From an uncultured Alphaproteobacteria bacterium (GTDB lineage: Bacteria > Pseudomonadota > Alphaproteobacteria > Rickettsiales > UBA1997): a stretch of 11,105 nt of DNA. Both the position numbers and the translations under genes were made by a program. The notes beneath the pieces are model-generated. The model did no database searches and was not told the DNA's origin. It saw nothing but the letters and a program-made list of their open reading frames with translations. Numbering within the stretch: the stretch's first letter is position 1; each line of letters starts with the position of its first letter. Below are positions 1 to 7,460 of the stretch, piece after piece. The DNA lies in assembly GCA_903849835.1 (NCBI GenBank), contig CAINKA010000137.1:1-11105 (forward strand), read 5' to 3'.

Positions 1-46
1 AAGGCATTCCGAATCATGCTTCGACAAGCTCAGCATGACATTGGTG
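1..46. repeat. Partial copy (right arm) of the TGAGCTTGTCGAA inverted-repeat family
   Basis: Bases 11-39 match the right arm of the complete copies near 5044 and 9737: GAATCATGCTTCG followed by ACAAGCTCAGCATGAC. The preceding bases AAGGCATTCC resemble the end of the spacer of the copy at 9685-9773 (TAGGCACTGAGATCC), so the window appears to begin inside the spacer and the left arm should lie just upstream. Within this arm CATGC (15-19) can pair with GCATG (33-37) around a 13-base loop. It lies downstream of the pal stop codon. The full extent cannot be seen. Confidence 0.8.
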
Positions 47-60
47 ATTTTTTTAAAATT

Positions 61-78
61 TAACTGATAGCTCAGTTA
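61..78 (-). terminator. Possible weak stem-loop terminator after pal
   Basis: TAACTGA (61-67) and TCAGTTA (72-78) form a perfect 7-base stem with a 4-base loop, starting 15 bases beyond the pal stop codon. On the minus strand it is followed by a short T run (AATTTT). The stem has only two G/C pairs, so it may not terminate efficiently alone. The repeat arm further downstream could contribute if its partner arm exists outside the window. Confidence 0.3.
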
Positions 79-93
79 GTGAGTGAGGCGTTC

Positions 94-606
94 TTAGTTG
101 ACAACAGTCACCGCTCTTCTGTTTTTGCTCAGCACTTCGTCACTTGATCCGAGGAAGGAGGGGCGCTCTTTCCCGTAGGAAACTGTTTTGATGCGTGATT
201 CTGCAATGCCTTTTGAAATCAAATATTTTTTAGCAGAATTTGCTCTTCTTTCGCCAAGCGCGATGTTATATTCGCGAGTGCCATGTTCGTCGCAATGGCC
301 TTCAATGGTGACCTTGATTGCTGGATCGCTTTTTAACCAAGCTGTTTGAGTGTCGAGAATTTTTTTCGCTTCGTCAGAAATTTCGTAAGAATCGTAACCG
401 AAAAGAACGCGATCTTGCACGACTATTTCTTCAATTTGCTCCTGCGCTTGTCTGTTTAATTCTGCGGCTTGTTGTTCATCAACTGTTTGGTATGGAGCCG
501 CGTCAGTTGTTTCTGTAGTGCTTTTTTCAGCATCCACATTTTTCATTTTGCCGTGGCAAGAAACTAACAAAAAAACAGCCGACAGTGTGAGTAATTTTTT
601 AAGCAT
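94..606 (-). CDS. pal: Pal, peptidoglycan-associated outer-membrane lipoprotein
   Basis: Pal is the lipoprotein of the Tol-Pal envelope complex. It sits in the inner leaflet of the outer membrane and grips peptidoglycan, helping outer-membrane constriction at division. The 170-residue product starts with a lipoprotein signal (charged MLKK, hydrophobic stretch, lipobox L14-V-S-C17); His follows the Cys, not Asp, consistent with outer-membrane sorting. Residues 18-65 are a polar linker. The OmpA-like peptidoglycan-binding domain runs from about 66 to 170, with GHCDEHGTREYN (103-114) and the LGERRA block (117-122); D106 and R121 sit where this family binds diaminopimelate. Length and order match alphaproteobacterial Pal. 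There is no Shine-Dalgarno sequence; the start is fixed by the signal peptide. A good promoter lies at 653-680. No tolB adjoins it: upstream is a divergent unknown gene. Confidence 0.97.
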   Translation of the reverse strand: MLKKLLTLSAVFLLVSCHGKMKNVDAEKSTTETTDAAPYQTVDEQQAAELNRQAQEQIEEIVVQDRVLFGYDSYEISDEAKKILDTQTAWLKSDPAIKVTIEGHCDEHGTREYNIALGERRANSAKKYLISKGIAESRIKTVSYGKERPSFLGSSDEVLSKNRRAVTVVN

Positions 607-652
607 TTGCGTGTTTGGTAAAAATTATTTTAGAAAAAATGTGAGCGAAAAA

Positions 653-680
653 AATCTATTTTTTGACTTACCAATGTCAA
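653..680 (-). promoter_or_regulatory. Sigma70-type promoter for pal
   Basis: Read on the minus strand, a consensus -35 box TTGACA (680-675) is followed by a 16-base spacer and TAGATT (658-653), matching four of six bases of TATAAT. Transcription would start about 40 bases before the pal ATG at 606, in the gap between the two divergent genes. Identification is by motif only. Confidence 0.55.
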
Positions 681-788
681 GAAATCTAGTGGCAAAATTT
701 TTAATTAAAAATTCTTGTAACAAAAAACTTGCAAAGGATCTTGGGGGCTAGATAGGCTTCGATATTCTTAAGTTTTAAAATCTAACAA

Positions 789-3017
789 ATGTCCCGCACT
801 TCTGTAGATCCAGCGCGAATAAAATTAGCACTAGCGAGGATTGATAAACTCCTGCAGGAAGCGAAAGTTTCTGAAGTTATAGCAGAGAAAGAGCATATTT
901 CTGAAATCAGAAATGGGCTTGCTGATCAATTGGAAAAACATCCTAATGCAGAGAGTTTTATTAGTGATGCGAAAAGGGCATTAGAGAGTCGGACTAAAGC
1001 TGCCAAGCGACTCAAAAATCAAGAAATTCGAGAATTAAAACTCAGACAAAGAGCGATAGATCCCGCGAGCACCCTTGATGTGGCGAAGATGCTGCCAGTG
1101 CTTCGTGACAAAGTTTTGTCTGGTAAAGAATATGCTGAAACAGGCGAAACTGAAGAGTCTAGTCGCCACTACAGCATATTGGGTGAAGATCAGAAAGAGA
1201 TTGACCAGATATTGGACAGTCCGGGCCCTGAGGTTTTTCTCGAACCTCCTTCGATAACCTACAGAAATCTTGTCAGCGATAGCAAAGCCAAGGCGGAAAG
1301 AGAAGCTAGGGTTGCAGACGCAAATATTCGTTCTTTGATGGACAAAGGCCGTCTTCTGACCAAAGAGGAAGAGTCGGTTTACGGAGTAGAAAATAAAAAT
1401 TTAGCGCGTGCCAAAAATGCTTTAGAATTTTTTGGGCACGGAGTTCAAAAAGTTGTCGGCTCTGCTTTGCGAGGAATGCTGAAAGATAGCAAGGCCAGTG
1501 AAGATTCTCGTGCAGCGCAATATGCTCAACTCAGAAATACTCTTCTGGCGAACGTCATGATGAAGATTGGTCCGGGAATGAAGGACAACACTTTTTATCT
1601 CAGAACTTTGAAGCGCATCAACGATATGTTGGGAACTAGCGGCGACATACTTGATCACGAAACATTCGTCAGGATGCAAAAATTAATCTCCGATGAAATT
1701 GAGGCAGAAGGAAAAGTTAATGCCGAAGAAATGGAAGGAATGAACAAAAGTTTGCGGGAATTAGAGCGTGCAATGTTGAAAGGTTTGCAAGGTATCGTGA
1801 AGGAAGAAGATCAGATGTGGAAAGGGCGTCTCTTGCAAATGTTTTTGCTGCTAACGCCGCTCGGGGCATTTTCTGCTATTGGCCTCTCCAGCTATATGGG
1901 ATTTCTTACCGATCTTCTCGGACCTCTTTTTGATGGAGCTCTATCTGTTGGAGAAGGATTGGGAAAGATTGCATCCAGTGATTCGATCAATATCGGTAAA
2001 AAAATTTTTGGAGAGGATAATTTTGTCGGAAAATATTTGTTAAATTTTGGTGATTACATCCACTATGCGCATATTGACGAAGCGATAGAATTTATCGTGG
2101 ATGAAACGCCTATCATAAAAGATATCACCGGAATTTTTGACACCATCACCGATAGCACAATTTTCCAAGAAGGTAAGGGGGTGTTTTCCCCGTTGTCGAA
2201 AGCCCCATTAGTTTTCGAGATTGGAGTTGCCATACTTTTTTCTGCTTCGCGTGTTCCGAGGGAAATAAATCATCTTGATAGTGTCGCAAAATTCAAAACG
2301 GAATCTAGTGCAAAATTAGAAGGGGCGATTAACGGAGCTGTGGCGAAGATAGACGAAAACACCACTGGAGCCGCACTAAGAGGAAGGCTCACCGCGTTTG
2401 ATGCAAAAAAATTACAAATCGAAAAAGAAATAAATCTTTGCGGAAAATTAGCGGAATTTATCGTTGAGGCTCTGAATGCAAAAGATGGTAGGGAGAAAAT
2501 TTTTGATGGCATAAAATTTAGGACGAGGGATGCGAGTGGAGCAGAATCAGTAAAATTATTTTCCGAATTAGATCTCGGCAACGAAAGTAAAGCGGTCACA
2601 TTATTGGTCAAAGACCCAGCTTTCAAAGATGCTTGTGCGAAACAATTTTTACTTTTTTCCGCCGTTAAGAAGGACGAAAAAAGCGTAGGGGAAACCTTGA
2701 GAAAATTTAAGGTGGACAGGTCGGAAGAGCAAAAAACAAAATTGTGCAGCGAAAAACAAAAAGTTTTTGATGATGCCTGCGTTGTAGAACTTGCCGCAAA
2801 AGCTGTTGAAAAGGACGGATTTATTTTGCCCAACCCTCCAAAAGATTTAGAAAAAAAGCTTTTAGATTTCAGGTTAGAAAAACTTTACAGGATGGCTAAT
2901 AACAGAAATCCTGATCCATGTCCAAGTTCAAAAATTACCGATCCATCAGCGTCTTCTGTGCTGCGAGGGCCGCTATATTCGCAATCTAACCAAGGACGGG
3001 CAGTGGCGGTAACTTGA
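789..3017 (+). CDS. Unrecognised 742-residue, mostly helical protein with a central hydrophobic segment
   Basis: I do not recognise this protein. Residues 1-100 are very rich in Lys, Arg, Glu and Ala and look helical, perhaps coiled coil. There is no N-terminal signal peptide. The middle carries a long hydrophobic stretch (about 348-385, beginning LLQMFLLLTPLGAF), long enough for one or two membrane passes or a hairpin, and a shorter one (about 472-487) interrupted by E477. The remainder is charged and helical. All five cysteines fall in the last quarter (C551, C616, C653, C664, C711). The ATG at 789 has no Shine-Dalgarno sequence. A weak promoter candidate (TTGGGG at 741-746, 16 bases, TATTCT at 763-768) precedes it. 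Its TGA touches the ATG of rnd, so the two are probably co-transcribed and translationally coupled. An unbroken frame of this length is very unlikely to be chance. A membrane-associated or secreted host-interaction protein is possible, but nothing in the sequence proves it. Confidence 0.85.
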   Translation: MSRTSVDPARIKLALARIDKLLQEAKVSEVIAEKEHISEIRNGLADQLEKHPNAESFISDAKRALESRTKAAKRLKNQEIRELKLRQRAIDPASTLDVAKMLPVLRDKVLSGKEYAETGETEESSRHYSILGEDQKEIDQILDSPGPEVFLEPPSITYRNLVSDSKAKAEREARVADANIRSLMDKGRLLTKEEESVYGVENKNLARAKNALEFFGHGVQKVVGSALRGMLKDSKASEDSRAAQYAQLRNTLLANVMMKIGPGMKDNTFYLRTLKRINDMLGTSGDILDHETFVRMQKLISDEIEAEGKVNAEEMEGMNKSLRELERAMLKGLQGIVKEEDQMWKGRLLQMFLLLTPLGAFSAIGLSSYMGFLTDLLGPLFDGALSVGEGLGKIASSDSINIGKKIFGEDNFVGKYLLNFGDYIHYAHIDEAIEFIVDETPIIKDITGIFDTITDSTIFQEGKGVFSPLSKAPLVFEIGVAILFSASRVPREINHLDSVAKFKTESSAKLEGAINGAVAKIDENTTGAALRGRLTAFDAKKLQIEKEINLCGKLAEFIVEALNAKDGREKIFDGIKFRTRDASGAESVKLFSELDLGNESKAVTLLVKDPAFKDACAKQFLLFSAVKKDEKSVGETLRKFKVDRSEEQKTKLCSEKQKVFDDACVVELAAKAVEKDGFILPNPPKDLEKKLLDFRLEKLYRMANNRNPDPCPSSKITDPSASSVLRGPLYSQSNQGRAVAVT

Positions 3018-4136
3018 ATGATAAAAAAAAATAACTCCCCAAATTTTTACATCATATCTCAGCCAGAATTGCAGCAAGTTGTCGAACTAATAAAATCAGC
3101 AAAACTCGTTGCGCTCGACACAGAATTCACCCGCAGAACAACCTACTATCCCATCCTCTCCATCATTCAAATTGCAGTTAAAAATTCTTCGGGAGAGAAG
3201 GAATTTTTTATCGTCGATTGTTTGGCGAAGCTTGATTTAAGCGGTTTGTTCCAAGTTATCGCTGACGAAAAAATTACAAAAATTCTTCATTCTTCAACTC
3301 AAGATTTACAAATTTTTTTTCACGAATCTGGATTGCAGCCGCAAAATGTGATGGATACGCAAGTGATGGCAAATTTTTGCGGTTTTGCTTTTAGCGTCGG
3401 ATATTCCAATTTGGTGGAAAAATTTTTCCAAAAAAAACTCGATAAAAAGCAGCAAATTAGCGATTGGCAAAGGAGACCGCTAAATAAAAAACAGCTCGAA
3501 TATGCAATTTTGGATGTAACTTTTCTTGAAGAAATTTACGAAAAATTTTGTGAAATTTTATCAGAAAGAAATCGAGCTGATTGGTATCTGGAAGAGATAA
3601 AAAATTTCACCAAAAAAACCTTGGGAAAAGGTGATGAAAATTTGAGTAACAACTTTTCATTTAAAGGCAAAAATTTGCAGCAAATTTCACAAATTAAAAA
3701 GTTGATTTTGTGGCGTGAGCAGTGGGCTCGAAAGGTTAATGTTCCGAGGCAACATTTGCTGAAAGATGAGGAGCTGGAAAAAATCGTAATCGATAAAAAT
3801 TTTAATCCAAATTTTAATCGAGAAATATCACAAAAAATTGTCGACGAAATTCTTGGAGAAATGAAAAAGATTTTAGATGAAAATGAAAATTTTTCTGAGA
3901 GAAATTCTTTTGCAGAAAAAAGATTTTTTATGAATGAGCGGCAAAAAAATTCTTACCAAGAAGCGAAAAAATTAATCAATGAAATTGCCACTAAAGAAAA
4001 TTTTTGTGAGCAATTTTTAATCACGAGTTCCAATCTTCGAACTGTGATTTGTGAAAAAACTTTCTTCACAAAAAAAGTTTCAGGATGGCGTTATCAACTA
4101 TTCGGCAAAGAACTTGAGCAACTAATTCTATTCTAA
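3018..4136 (+). CDS. rnd: Ribonuclease D (DEDDy 3'-5' exoribonuclease with HRDC domain)
   Basis: RNase D trims the 3' ends of tRNA precursors and other small RNAs in the cytoplasm using two metal ions. The 372-residue protein shows all DEDDy exonuclease motifs: Exo I D34-T-E36, Exo II with D96 in HSSTQDLQ, D113 in VMDTQVMA, and Exo III with Y162 and D166 in EYAILDV. The block SDWQRRPLNKKQLEYA (148-163) is characteristic of RNase D rather than of other DnaQ-fold exonucleases. An HRDC RNA-binding domain follows at about 215-295, including ILWREQWARKVNVPR. Length is normal for the family. The ATG begins at the base after the preceding TGA and has no Shine-Dalgarno sequence, suggesting coupling to the upstream gene. 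A run of nine A (3023-3031) lies in codons 2-5 and an eight-T run at 3313-3320, both slippage-prone. Confidence 0.95.
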   Translation: MIKKNNSPNFYIISQPELQQVVELIKSAKLVALDTEFTRRTTYYPILSIIQIAVKNSSGEKEFFIVDCLAKLDLSGLFQVIADEKITKILHSSTQDLQIFFHESGLQPQNVMDTQVMANFCGFAFSVGYSNLVEKFFQKKLDKKQQISDWQRRPLNKKQLEYAILDVTFLEEIYEKFCEILSERNRADWYLEEIKNFTKKTLGKGDENLSNNFSFKGKNLQQISQIKKLILWREQWARKVNVPRQHLLKDEELEKIVIDKNFNPNFNREISQKIVDEILGEMKKILDENENFSERNSFAEKRFFMNERQKNSYQEAKKLINEIATKENFCEQFLITSSNLRTVICEKTFFTKKVSGWRYQLFGKELEQLILF

Positions 4137-4142
4137 ATTAAA

Positions 4143-4985
4143 ATGAAAATCATCGCAGCAAATTGGAAAATGAACCACGCTTTTGATGAAGCGGATGCGT
4201 GGATTAACAGCTTTTTAAAAAATCATTCTGGCGCGATTGAGCGTTTAAAAAATGTTGAGATCGTCCTTTGTCCACCAATCTTCATGACCGATTACATTGA
4301 TGGGCAGTTGATGGAAGACGGCTTCCAGCAGCTCGAAGAAATTATGAAACTCGAGCAAAAAAAGTTCGAAGATTTTTCTACTGACGAGCTCACGCAAATA
4401 GTTTTGGACGAGCGCCCACTAAAGATTGGCGGGCAAGATTGTCATCACGAAATCAGCGGGTCTTTCACGGGCGATACCAGTGCCACAATGCTAAAAAAAA
4501 TTGGCTGCCAATATGTCATCCTCGGCCATTCCGAACGTCGCGCAGGACATTTTGAAACTAGCGAAATTGTCGGAAAAAAAATCAGAGCTGCATTGAGCGA
4601 AAAAATAATCCCGATCATTTGTGTTGGCGAAAGCAAAGAGACGCGCGATCAGTCGAGACACCTCGAATTCGTTTACAAACAAATCATGAATTCAGTTCCA
4701 ACCGATGTAAAATTTGATAAATTGGTGATCGCTTACGAACCAGTTTGGTCGATCGGAACCGGCGTTGTTCCTAGTCTCGAACAGATCTCAGAAATGGCGA
4801 AATTAATCAAAAAAGTTTTCAACGAAAAATTCCAAGGCCTAGCAAATGATTATTTCGTGCTTTATGGCGGTTCGGTGACATCGCTAAATTCCAAAGAAAT
4901 TTTATCAATTCATGGAATCGACGGATTGCTTGTAGGCAAGGCCAGTCTTGATGCGGAAGAGTTTTTTAAAATCTGTATTTCGTAA
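4143..4985 (+). CDS. tpiA: Triosephosphate isomerase with an extra segment of about 30 residues
   Basis: TpiA interconverts dihydroxyacetone phosphate and glyceraldehyde 3-phosphate in glycolysis and gluconeogenesis. Every catalytic element is present: N7 and K9 in AANWKMN, the electrophile H129 in ILGHSERR, the general base E199 in AYEPVW, flexible loop 6 (WSIGTG, 202-207) and the phosphate-binding YGGS (241-244). The protein has 280 residues, against about 250 in most bacteria. The excess lies between CPPIFMTDYI (43-52) and IGGQDCHHE (95-103): about 56 residues from the PP to the GGQD block, compared with 24 in E. coli TpiA by my count. The added part is acidic and helical. It leaves the active-site residues intact, so the enzyme should work. 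It starts 6 bases after rnd, likely in the same transcript, and is followed by a long inverted repeat. Confidence 0.97.
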   Translation: MKIIAANWKMNHAFDEADAWINSFLKNHSGAIERLKNVEIVLCPPIFMTDYIDGQLMEDGFQQLEEIMKLEQKKFEDFSTDELTQIVLDERPLKIGGQDCHHEISGSFTGDTSATMLKKIGCQYVILGHSERRAGHFETSEIVGKKIRAALSEKIIPIICVGESKETRDQSRHLEFVYKQIMNSVPTDVKFDKLVIAYEPVWSIGTGVVPSLEQISEMAKLIKKVFNEKFQGLANDYFVLYGGSVTSLNSKEILSIHGIDGLLVGKASLDAEEFFKICIS

Positions 4986-4995
4986 TTTTTTTAAC

Positions 4996-5077
4996 TTGGT
5001 GTCATGCTGAGCTTGCCTCCGCATGATTCTGGGCACCGAGCTTGAATCATGCGGAGGCAAGCTCAGCATGACATCGA
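4996..5077. repeat. Complete inverted repeat, TGAGCTTGTCGAA family, variant core
   Basis: Bases 5001-5029 and 5044-5072 are exact reverse complements (29 of 29), and pairing can continue a few bases outward to about 4996/5077 with wobble pairs. The spacer TGGGCACCGAGCTT (5030-5043) resembles that of the copy at 9685-9773. Each arm can also fold alone: CATGC (5003-5007) with GCATG (5021-5025) around a 13-base loop. The core reads TGAGCTTGCCTCC, whereas other copies have TGAGCTTGTCGAA, and both arms carry the change. It fills the tpiA-fumC gap and ends about 19 bases before fumC. A short T run (5083-5087) follows after a gap of about 10 bases, so termination or attenuation is possible, but the length and multiple copies point to a repeat element. 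Confidence 0.95.
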
Positions 5078-5095
5078 ACTAATTTTTCAAAAACC

Positions 5096-6571
5096 ATGAC
5101 CCAAAATTTCCGTCTCGAATCCGATTCTTTCGGTGAAATAAAAGTTCCTGCAGATGCTTACTACGCTGCGCAAACACAGCGCTCGCGGCAAAACTTTCCG
5201 ATCTGCAATGACAATCCGGGACACAAAATGCCGAAGGAAGTTATCCACGCGATGCTGCTGATTAAAAAAGCGGCGGCGCTGACGAATAAAGAGCTGATGG
5301 CTACTGATCCAACTTCTGACGAATCGAAACAAAGTTCTGTCGCGCTACGCGTCGACGGGAAATTCTCCCCCGACCTCGCCGAAAAAATCGCTGACGCCGT
5401 CGACACAATTCTCGCGCGTTTCGACTGGTTTTACGAAAATCATTTCCCGCTCGTAGTCTGGCAGACTGGCTCTGGCACTCAAACCAACATGAATGTCAAC
5501 GAAGTGATTGCAGGCGTGGCTAACGAAAAAGTTAGCGGCAAAAAAGGCGGAAAATCTCCCGTGCATCCAAATGATCACGTAAATTTAGGACAAAGCTCGA
5601 ACGACACTTTCCCTACAGCCATGCATGTCGCAACGGTTTTACTAACTTACGAAAAACTTTTGCCGACTCTAGTTCGCTTCGCAAATGAACTCGGAAAAAA
5701 AGAAAAAGAATTTTCCGACATCGTAAAAATCGGCCGCACACACACGCAGGACGCGACTCCAGTAACTTTGGGTCAGGAATTTTCGGCGTACAAAGTGCAA
5801 ATCGAAATGGCGGAAAAATATATTTCTGAAAGTTTGAAATCAGTTTGTGCTTTGGCGCAAGGTGGCACCGCAGTTGGCACGGGATTAAATTGCCATCCGA
5901 AATTTGCCGAAAATTTTGCTAAAAAAATCACTGAAGTTGCAGCGCAAAAAAATGTAAAATTTTTTACCAATCCAAATAAATTTGCTTCTCTCGCCTGCAA
6001 TGACGAGCTCGTAAACCTCTCCGGCACACTCAACACACTCGCAGTTTCGGTGATGAAAATCGCCAACGACATTCGCTTCCTCGCCTCGGGACCACGCTCG
6101 GGCCTAGGCGAAATCAGCCTTCCTGAAAATGAACCGGGTTCCTCAATCATGCCGGGAAAAGTGAATCCAACGCAATGCGAAGCGCTGACAATGATCGCGG
6201 CGCAAGTGATGGGAAACCATGTGGCTGTTACTGTCGGCGGGATGAGCGGACATTTCGAGCTCAACGTTTTTCGCCCAATGATCATCCGCAACGTCGTCGA
6301 ATCGCTCAATCTTTTATCCGACGGAATCAACAGTTTCATCGATCAATGCCTCGTCGGAATCACCGCCAATCGCGAGCGCATCACCCAACTTCTCGAACAA
6401 TCTCTGATGCTTGTCACTGCGTTAAATCCTTACATCGGCTACGACAACGCCGCCAAAATCGCCAAAAAAGCGCACAAGGAAGGCACGACGTTGAAGGCGG
6501 CAGCGCTTGCTTCGGGACTAGTTACGTCCGAGCAGTTTGATGAGTGGGTTGATCCGAGGAAGATGATTTAA
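5096..6571 (+). CDS. fumC: Class II fumarate hydratase (FumC)
   Basis: FumC reversibly hydrates fumarate to L-malate in the TCA cycle; it is the iron-independent, oxygen-tolerant homotetrameric fumarase. The 491-residue product has the superfamily signature [11 protein letters not shown] (348-358), with S349 aligning to the catalytic serine (S318 of E. coli FumC), and [10 protein letters not shown] with H216 matching the catalytic histidine (H188 of E. coli). [12 protein letters not shown] and the [14 protein letters not shown] block identify fumarase rather than aspartase or argininosuccinate lyase. It is slightly longer than E. coli FumC (467). The ATG at 5096 has no Shine-Dalgarno sequence but fits the family's N-terminus. 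The inverted repeat directly upstream would lie in or before its leader. A 53-base gap separates it from the Bro-N gene and contains no convincing terminator, so read-through is possible. Confidence 0.98.
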   Translation: MTQNFRLESDSFGEIKVPADAYYAAQTQRSRQNFPICNDNPGHKMPKEVIHAMLLIKKAAALTNKELMATDPTSDESKQSSVALRVDGKFSPDLAEKIADAVDTILARFDWFYENHFPLVVWQTGSGTQTNMNVNEVIAGVANEKVSGKKGGKSPVHPNDHVNLGQSSNDTFPTAMHVATVLLTYEKLLPTLVRFANELGKKEKEFSDIVKIGRTHTQDATPVTLGQEFSAYKVQIEMAEKYISESLKSVCALAQGGTAVGTGLNCHPKFAENFAKKITEVAAQKNVKFFTNPNKFASLACNDELVNLSGTLNTLAVSVMKIANDIRFLASGPRSGLGEISLPENEPGSSIMPGKVNPTQCEALTMIAAQVMGNHVAVTVGGMSGHFELNVFRPMIIRNVVESLNLLSDGINSFIDQCLVGITANRERITQLLEQSLMLVTALNPYIGYDNAAKIAKKAHKEGTTLKAAALASGLVTSEQFDEWVDPRKMI

Positions 6572-6624
6572 AAAACTCGCGCCACCAAAAATCCAAAATT
6601 ACTAACCAAGAATAAACTCAAGCC

Positions 6625-7458
6625 ATGAAAAACAGCCTCGCAATTTTTGAAAAATTTAAAATCCGTCGTCACTTTAATGAAGAATCACAGAAGTGGTTTT
6701 TTTCCGTTGTTGATGTTGTTGCGGCATTGACTGAGCAGCATGATTTTCTTAAAGCGAGAACATATTGGAAAGTGCTTAAACACAGACTAAGCCAAGAAGG
6801 AAGTGAACTGGTTACAAATTGTAACCAGTTGAAAATGGTTGCCGAAGATGGAAAAATGCGCGCAACCGACGTCGCTGATCTCGAATCAATTTTCCGCCTA
6901 ATCCAATCAATCCCGTCACCAAAAGCCGAGCCGATAAAAATGTGGTTGGCGAAAACTGGCAATGAACGCATTCAAGAAATTTCTGATCCCGAACAATCGC
7001 TAAATCGCGCTCGTCAAAATTGGCAAAAACATGGGCGCAGTGAAAAGTGGATTCAGCAGCGAATGATGGGACAAGAGACGCGCAATAAACTTACGGATTA
7101 TTGGCAAAATAATGAAGTGAAGCAAGGCGATGAATTTGCGATTTTGACCAATATTATTCATCAGGAATGGAGCGGATTAAATGTCGCTGAGCACAAGAAC
7201 ATCAAGGGTTTGAAGAGTCAGAATCTTCGTGACCACATGTCGGAAGCAGAGTTAATTTTTACTGCGTTAGCCGAACTTTCCACGCGCCAGATCGCAGAAA
7301 ATCTGGGCGCAAAAGGTTTGGAAGAAAATAAAATTCCGGCAAAAAAAGGCGGACAAATTTCACGTGATGCCAGAAAAGCGCTCGAGAAAAAAACCGGAAA
7401 AAATGTGGTGAGCGGGGAGAATTTTTTGGTTAGAAAATCGAAACAAAAATTGAATTAA
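6625..7458 (+). CDS. Bro-N domain protein, DinD (DNA-damage-inducible protein D)-like
   Basis: The 277-residue protein carries an N-terminal Bro-N domain (about 10-120), the DNA-binding domain of phage antirepressors and baculovirus BRO proteins. Family landmarks visible are WFFSVVDVVAAL, ARTYWKVLKHRL, LVTNCNQLK, DGKMRATDV and IPSPKAEPIKMWLA. The C-terminal half matches the DinD-type continuation: KGLKSQNLRDHMSEAEL, STRQIAENLGAKG and a GGQISRDARKALEKKTGK tail. E. coli DinD (about 274 residues) is LexA-regulated and has been described as a RecA antagonist, but this gene could equally be a phage-type or restriction-associated relative. No LexA-like operator was recognised upstream. It ends 2 bases before the nuclease gene, so the two are almost certainly one unit. 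A perfect 25-base palindrome lies inside it at 6806-6830. Confidence 0.88.
   Translation: MKNSLAIFEKFKIRRHFNEESQKWFFSVVDVVAALTEQHDFLKARTYWKVLKHRLSQEGSELVTNCNQLKMVAEDGKMRATDVADLESIFRLIQSIPSPKAEPIKMWLAKTGNERIQEISDPEQSLNRARQNWQKHGRSEKWIQQRMMGQETRNKLTDYWQNNEVKQGDEFAILTNIIHQEWSGLNVAEHKNIKGLKSQNLRDHMSEAELIFTALAELSTRQIAENLGAKGLEENKIPAKKGGQISRDARKALEKKTGKNVVSGENFLVRKSKQKLN
6806..6830. repeat. Perfect 12-base-arm palindrome inside the Bro-N coding region
   Basis: AACTGGTTACAA (6806-6817) and TTGTAACCAGTT (6819-6830) are exact reverse complements around a single central A. The segment encodes ELVTNCNQL, a conserved part of Bro-N proteins. It could be a protein-binding site for autoregulation or a by-product of encoding that peptide with these codons. 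Confidence 0.85.
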
Positions 7459-7460
7459 TC

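Noticed and set aside
68..90. TAGCTCAGTTAG sequence resembling a tRNA D-arm
   Set aside because: No acceptor stem, anticodon or T-arm can be built around it, and the pal coding region begins a few bases later.
518..751. Plus-strand small reading frame spanning the pal start and its promoter region
   Set aside because: It runs antisense through the pal signal peptide and has no start signal or recognisable content.
2270..2833. Long minus-strand reading frame opposite the 742-residue gene
   Set aside because: Ser/Ala/Phe-rich composition typical of an antisense shadow of a Lys/Glu-rich gene, with no recognisable domain or start signal.
4993..5080. AACT on both sides of the tpiA-fumC inverted repeat as a target-site duplication
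   Set aside because: Only four bases, not exactly at the arm ends, and nothing similar flanks the copy at 9685-9773.
5773..6339. Long minus-strand reading frame opposite fumC
   Set aside because: It is a by-product of fumC codon use; the plus-strand frame carries all fumarase motifs.
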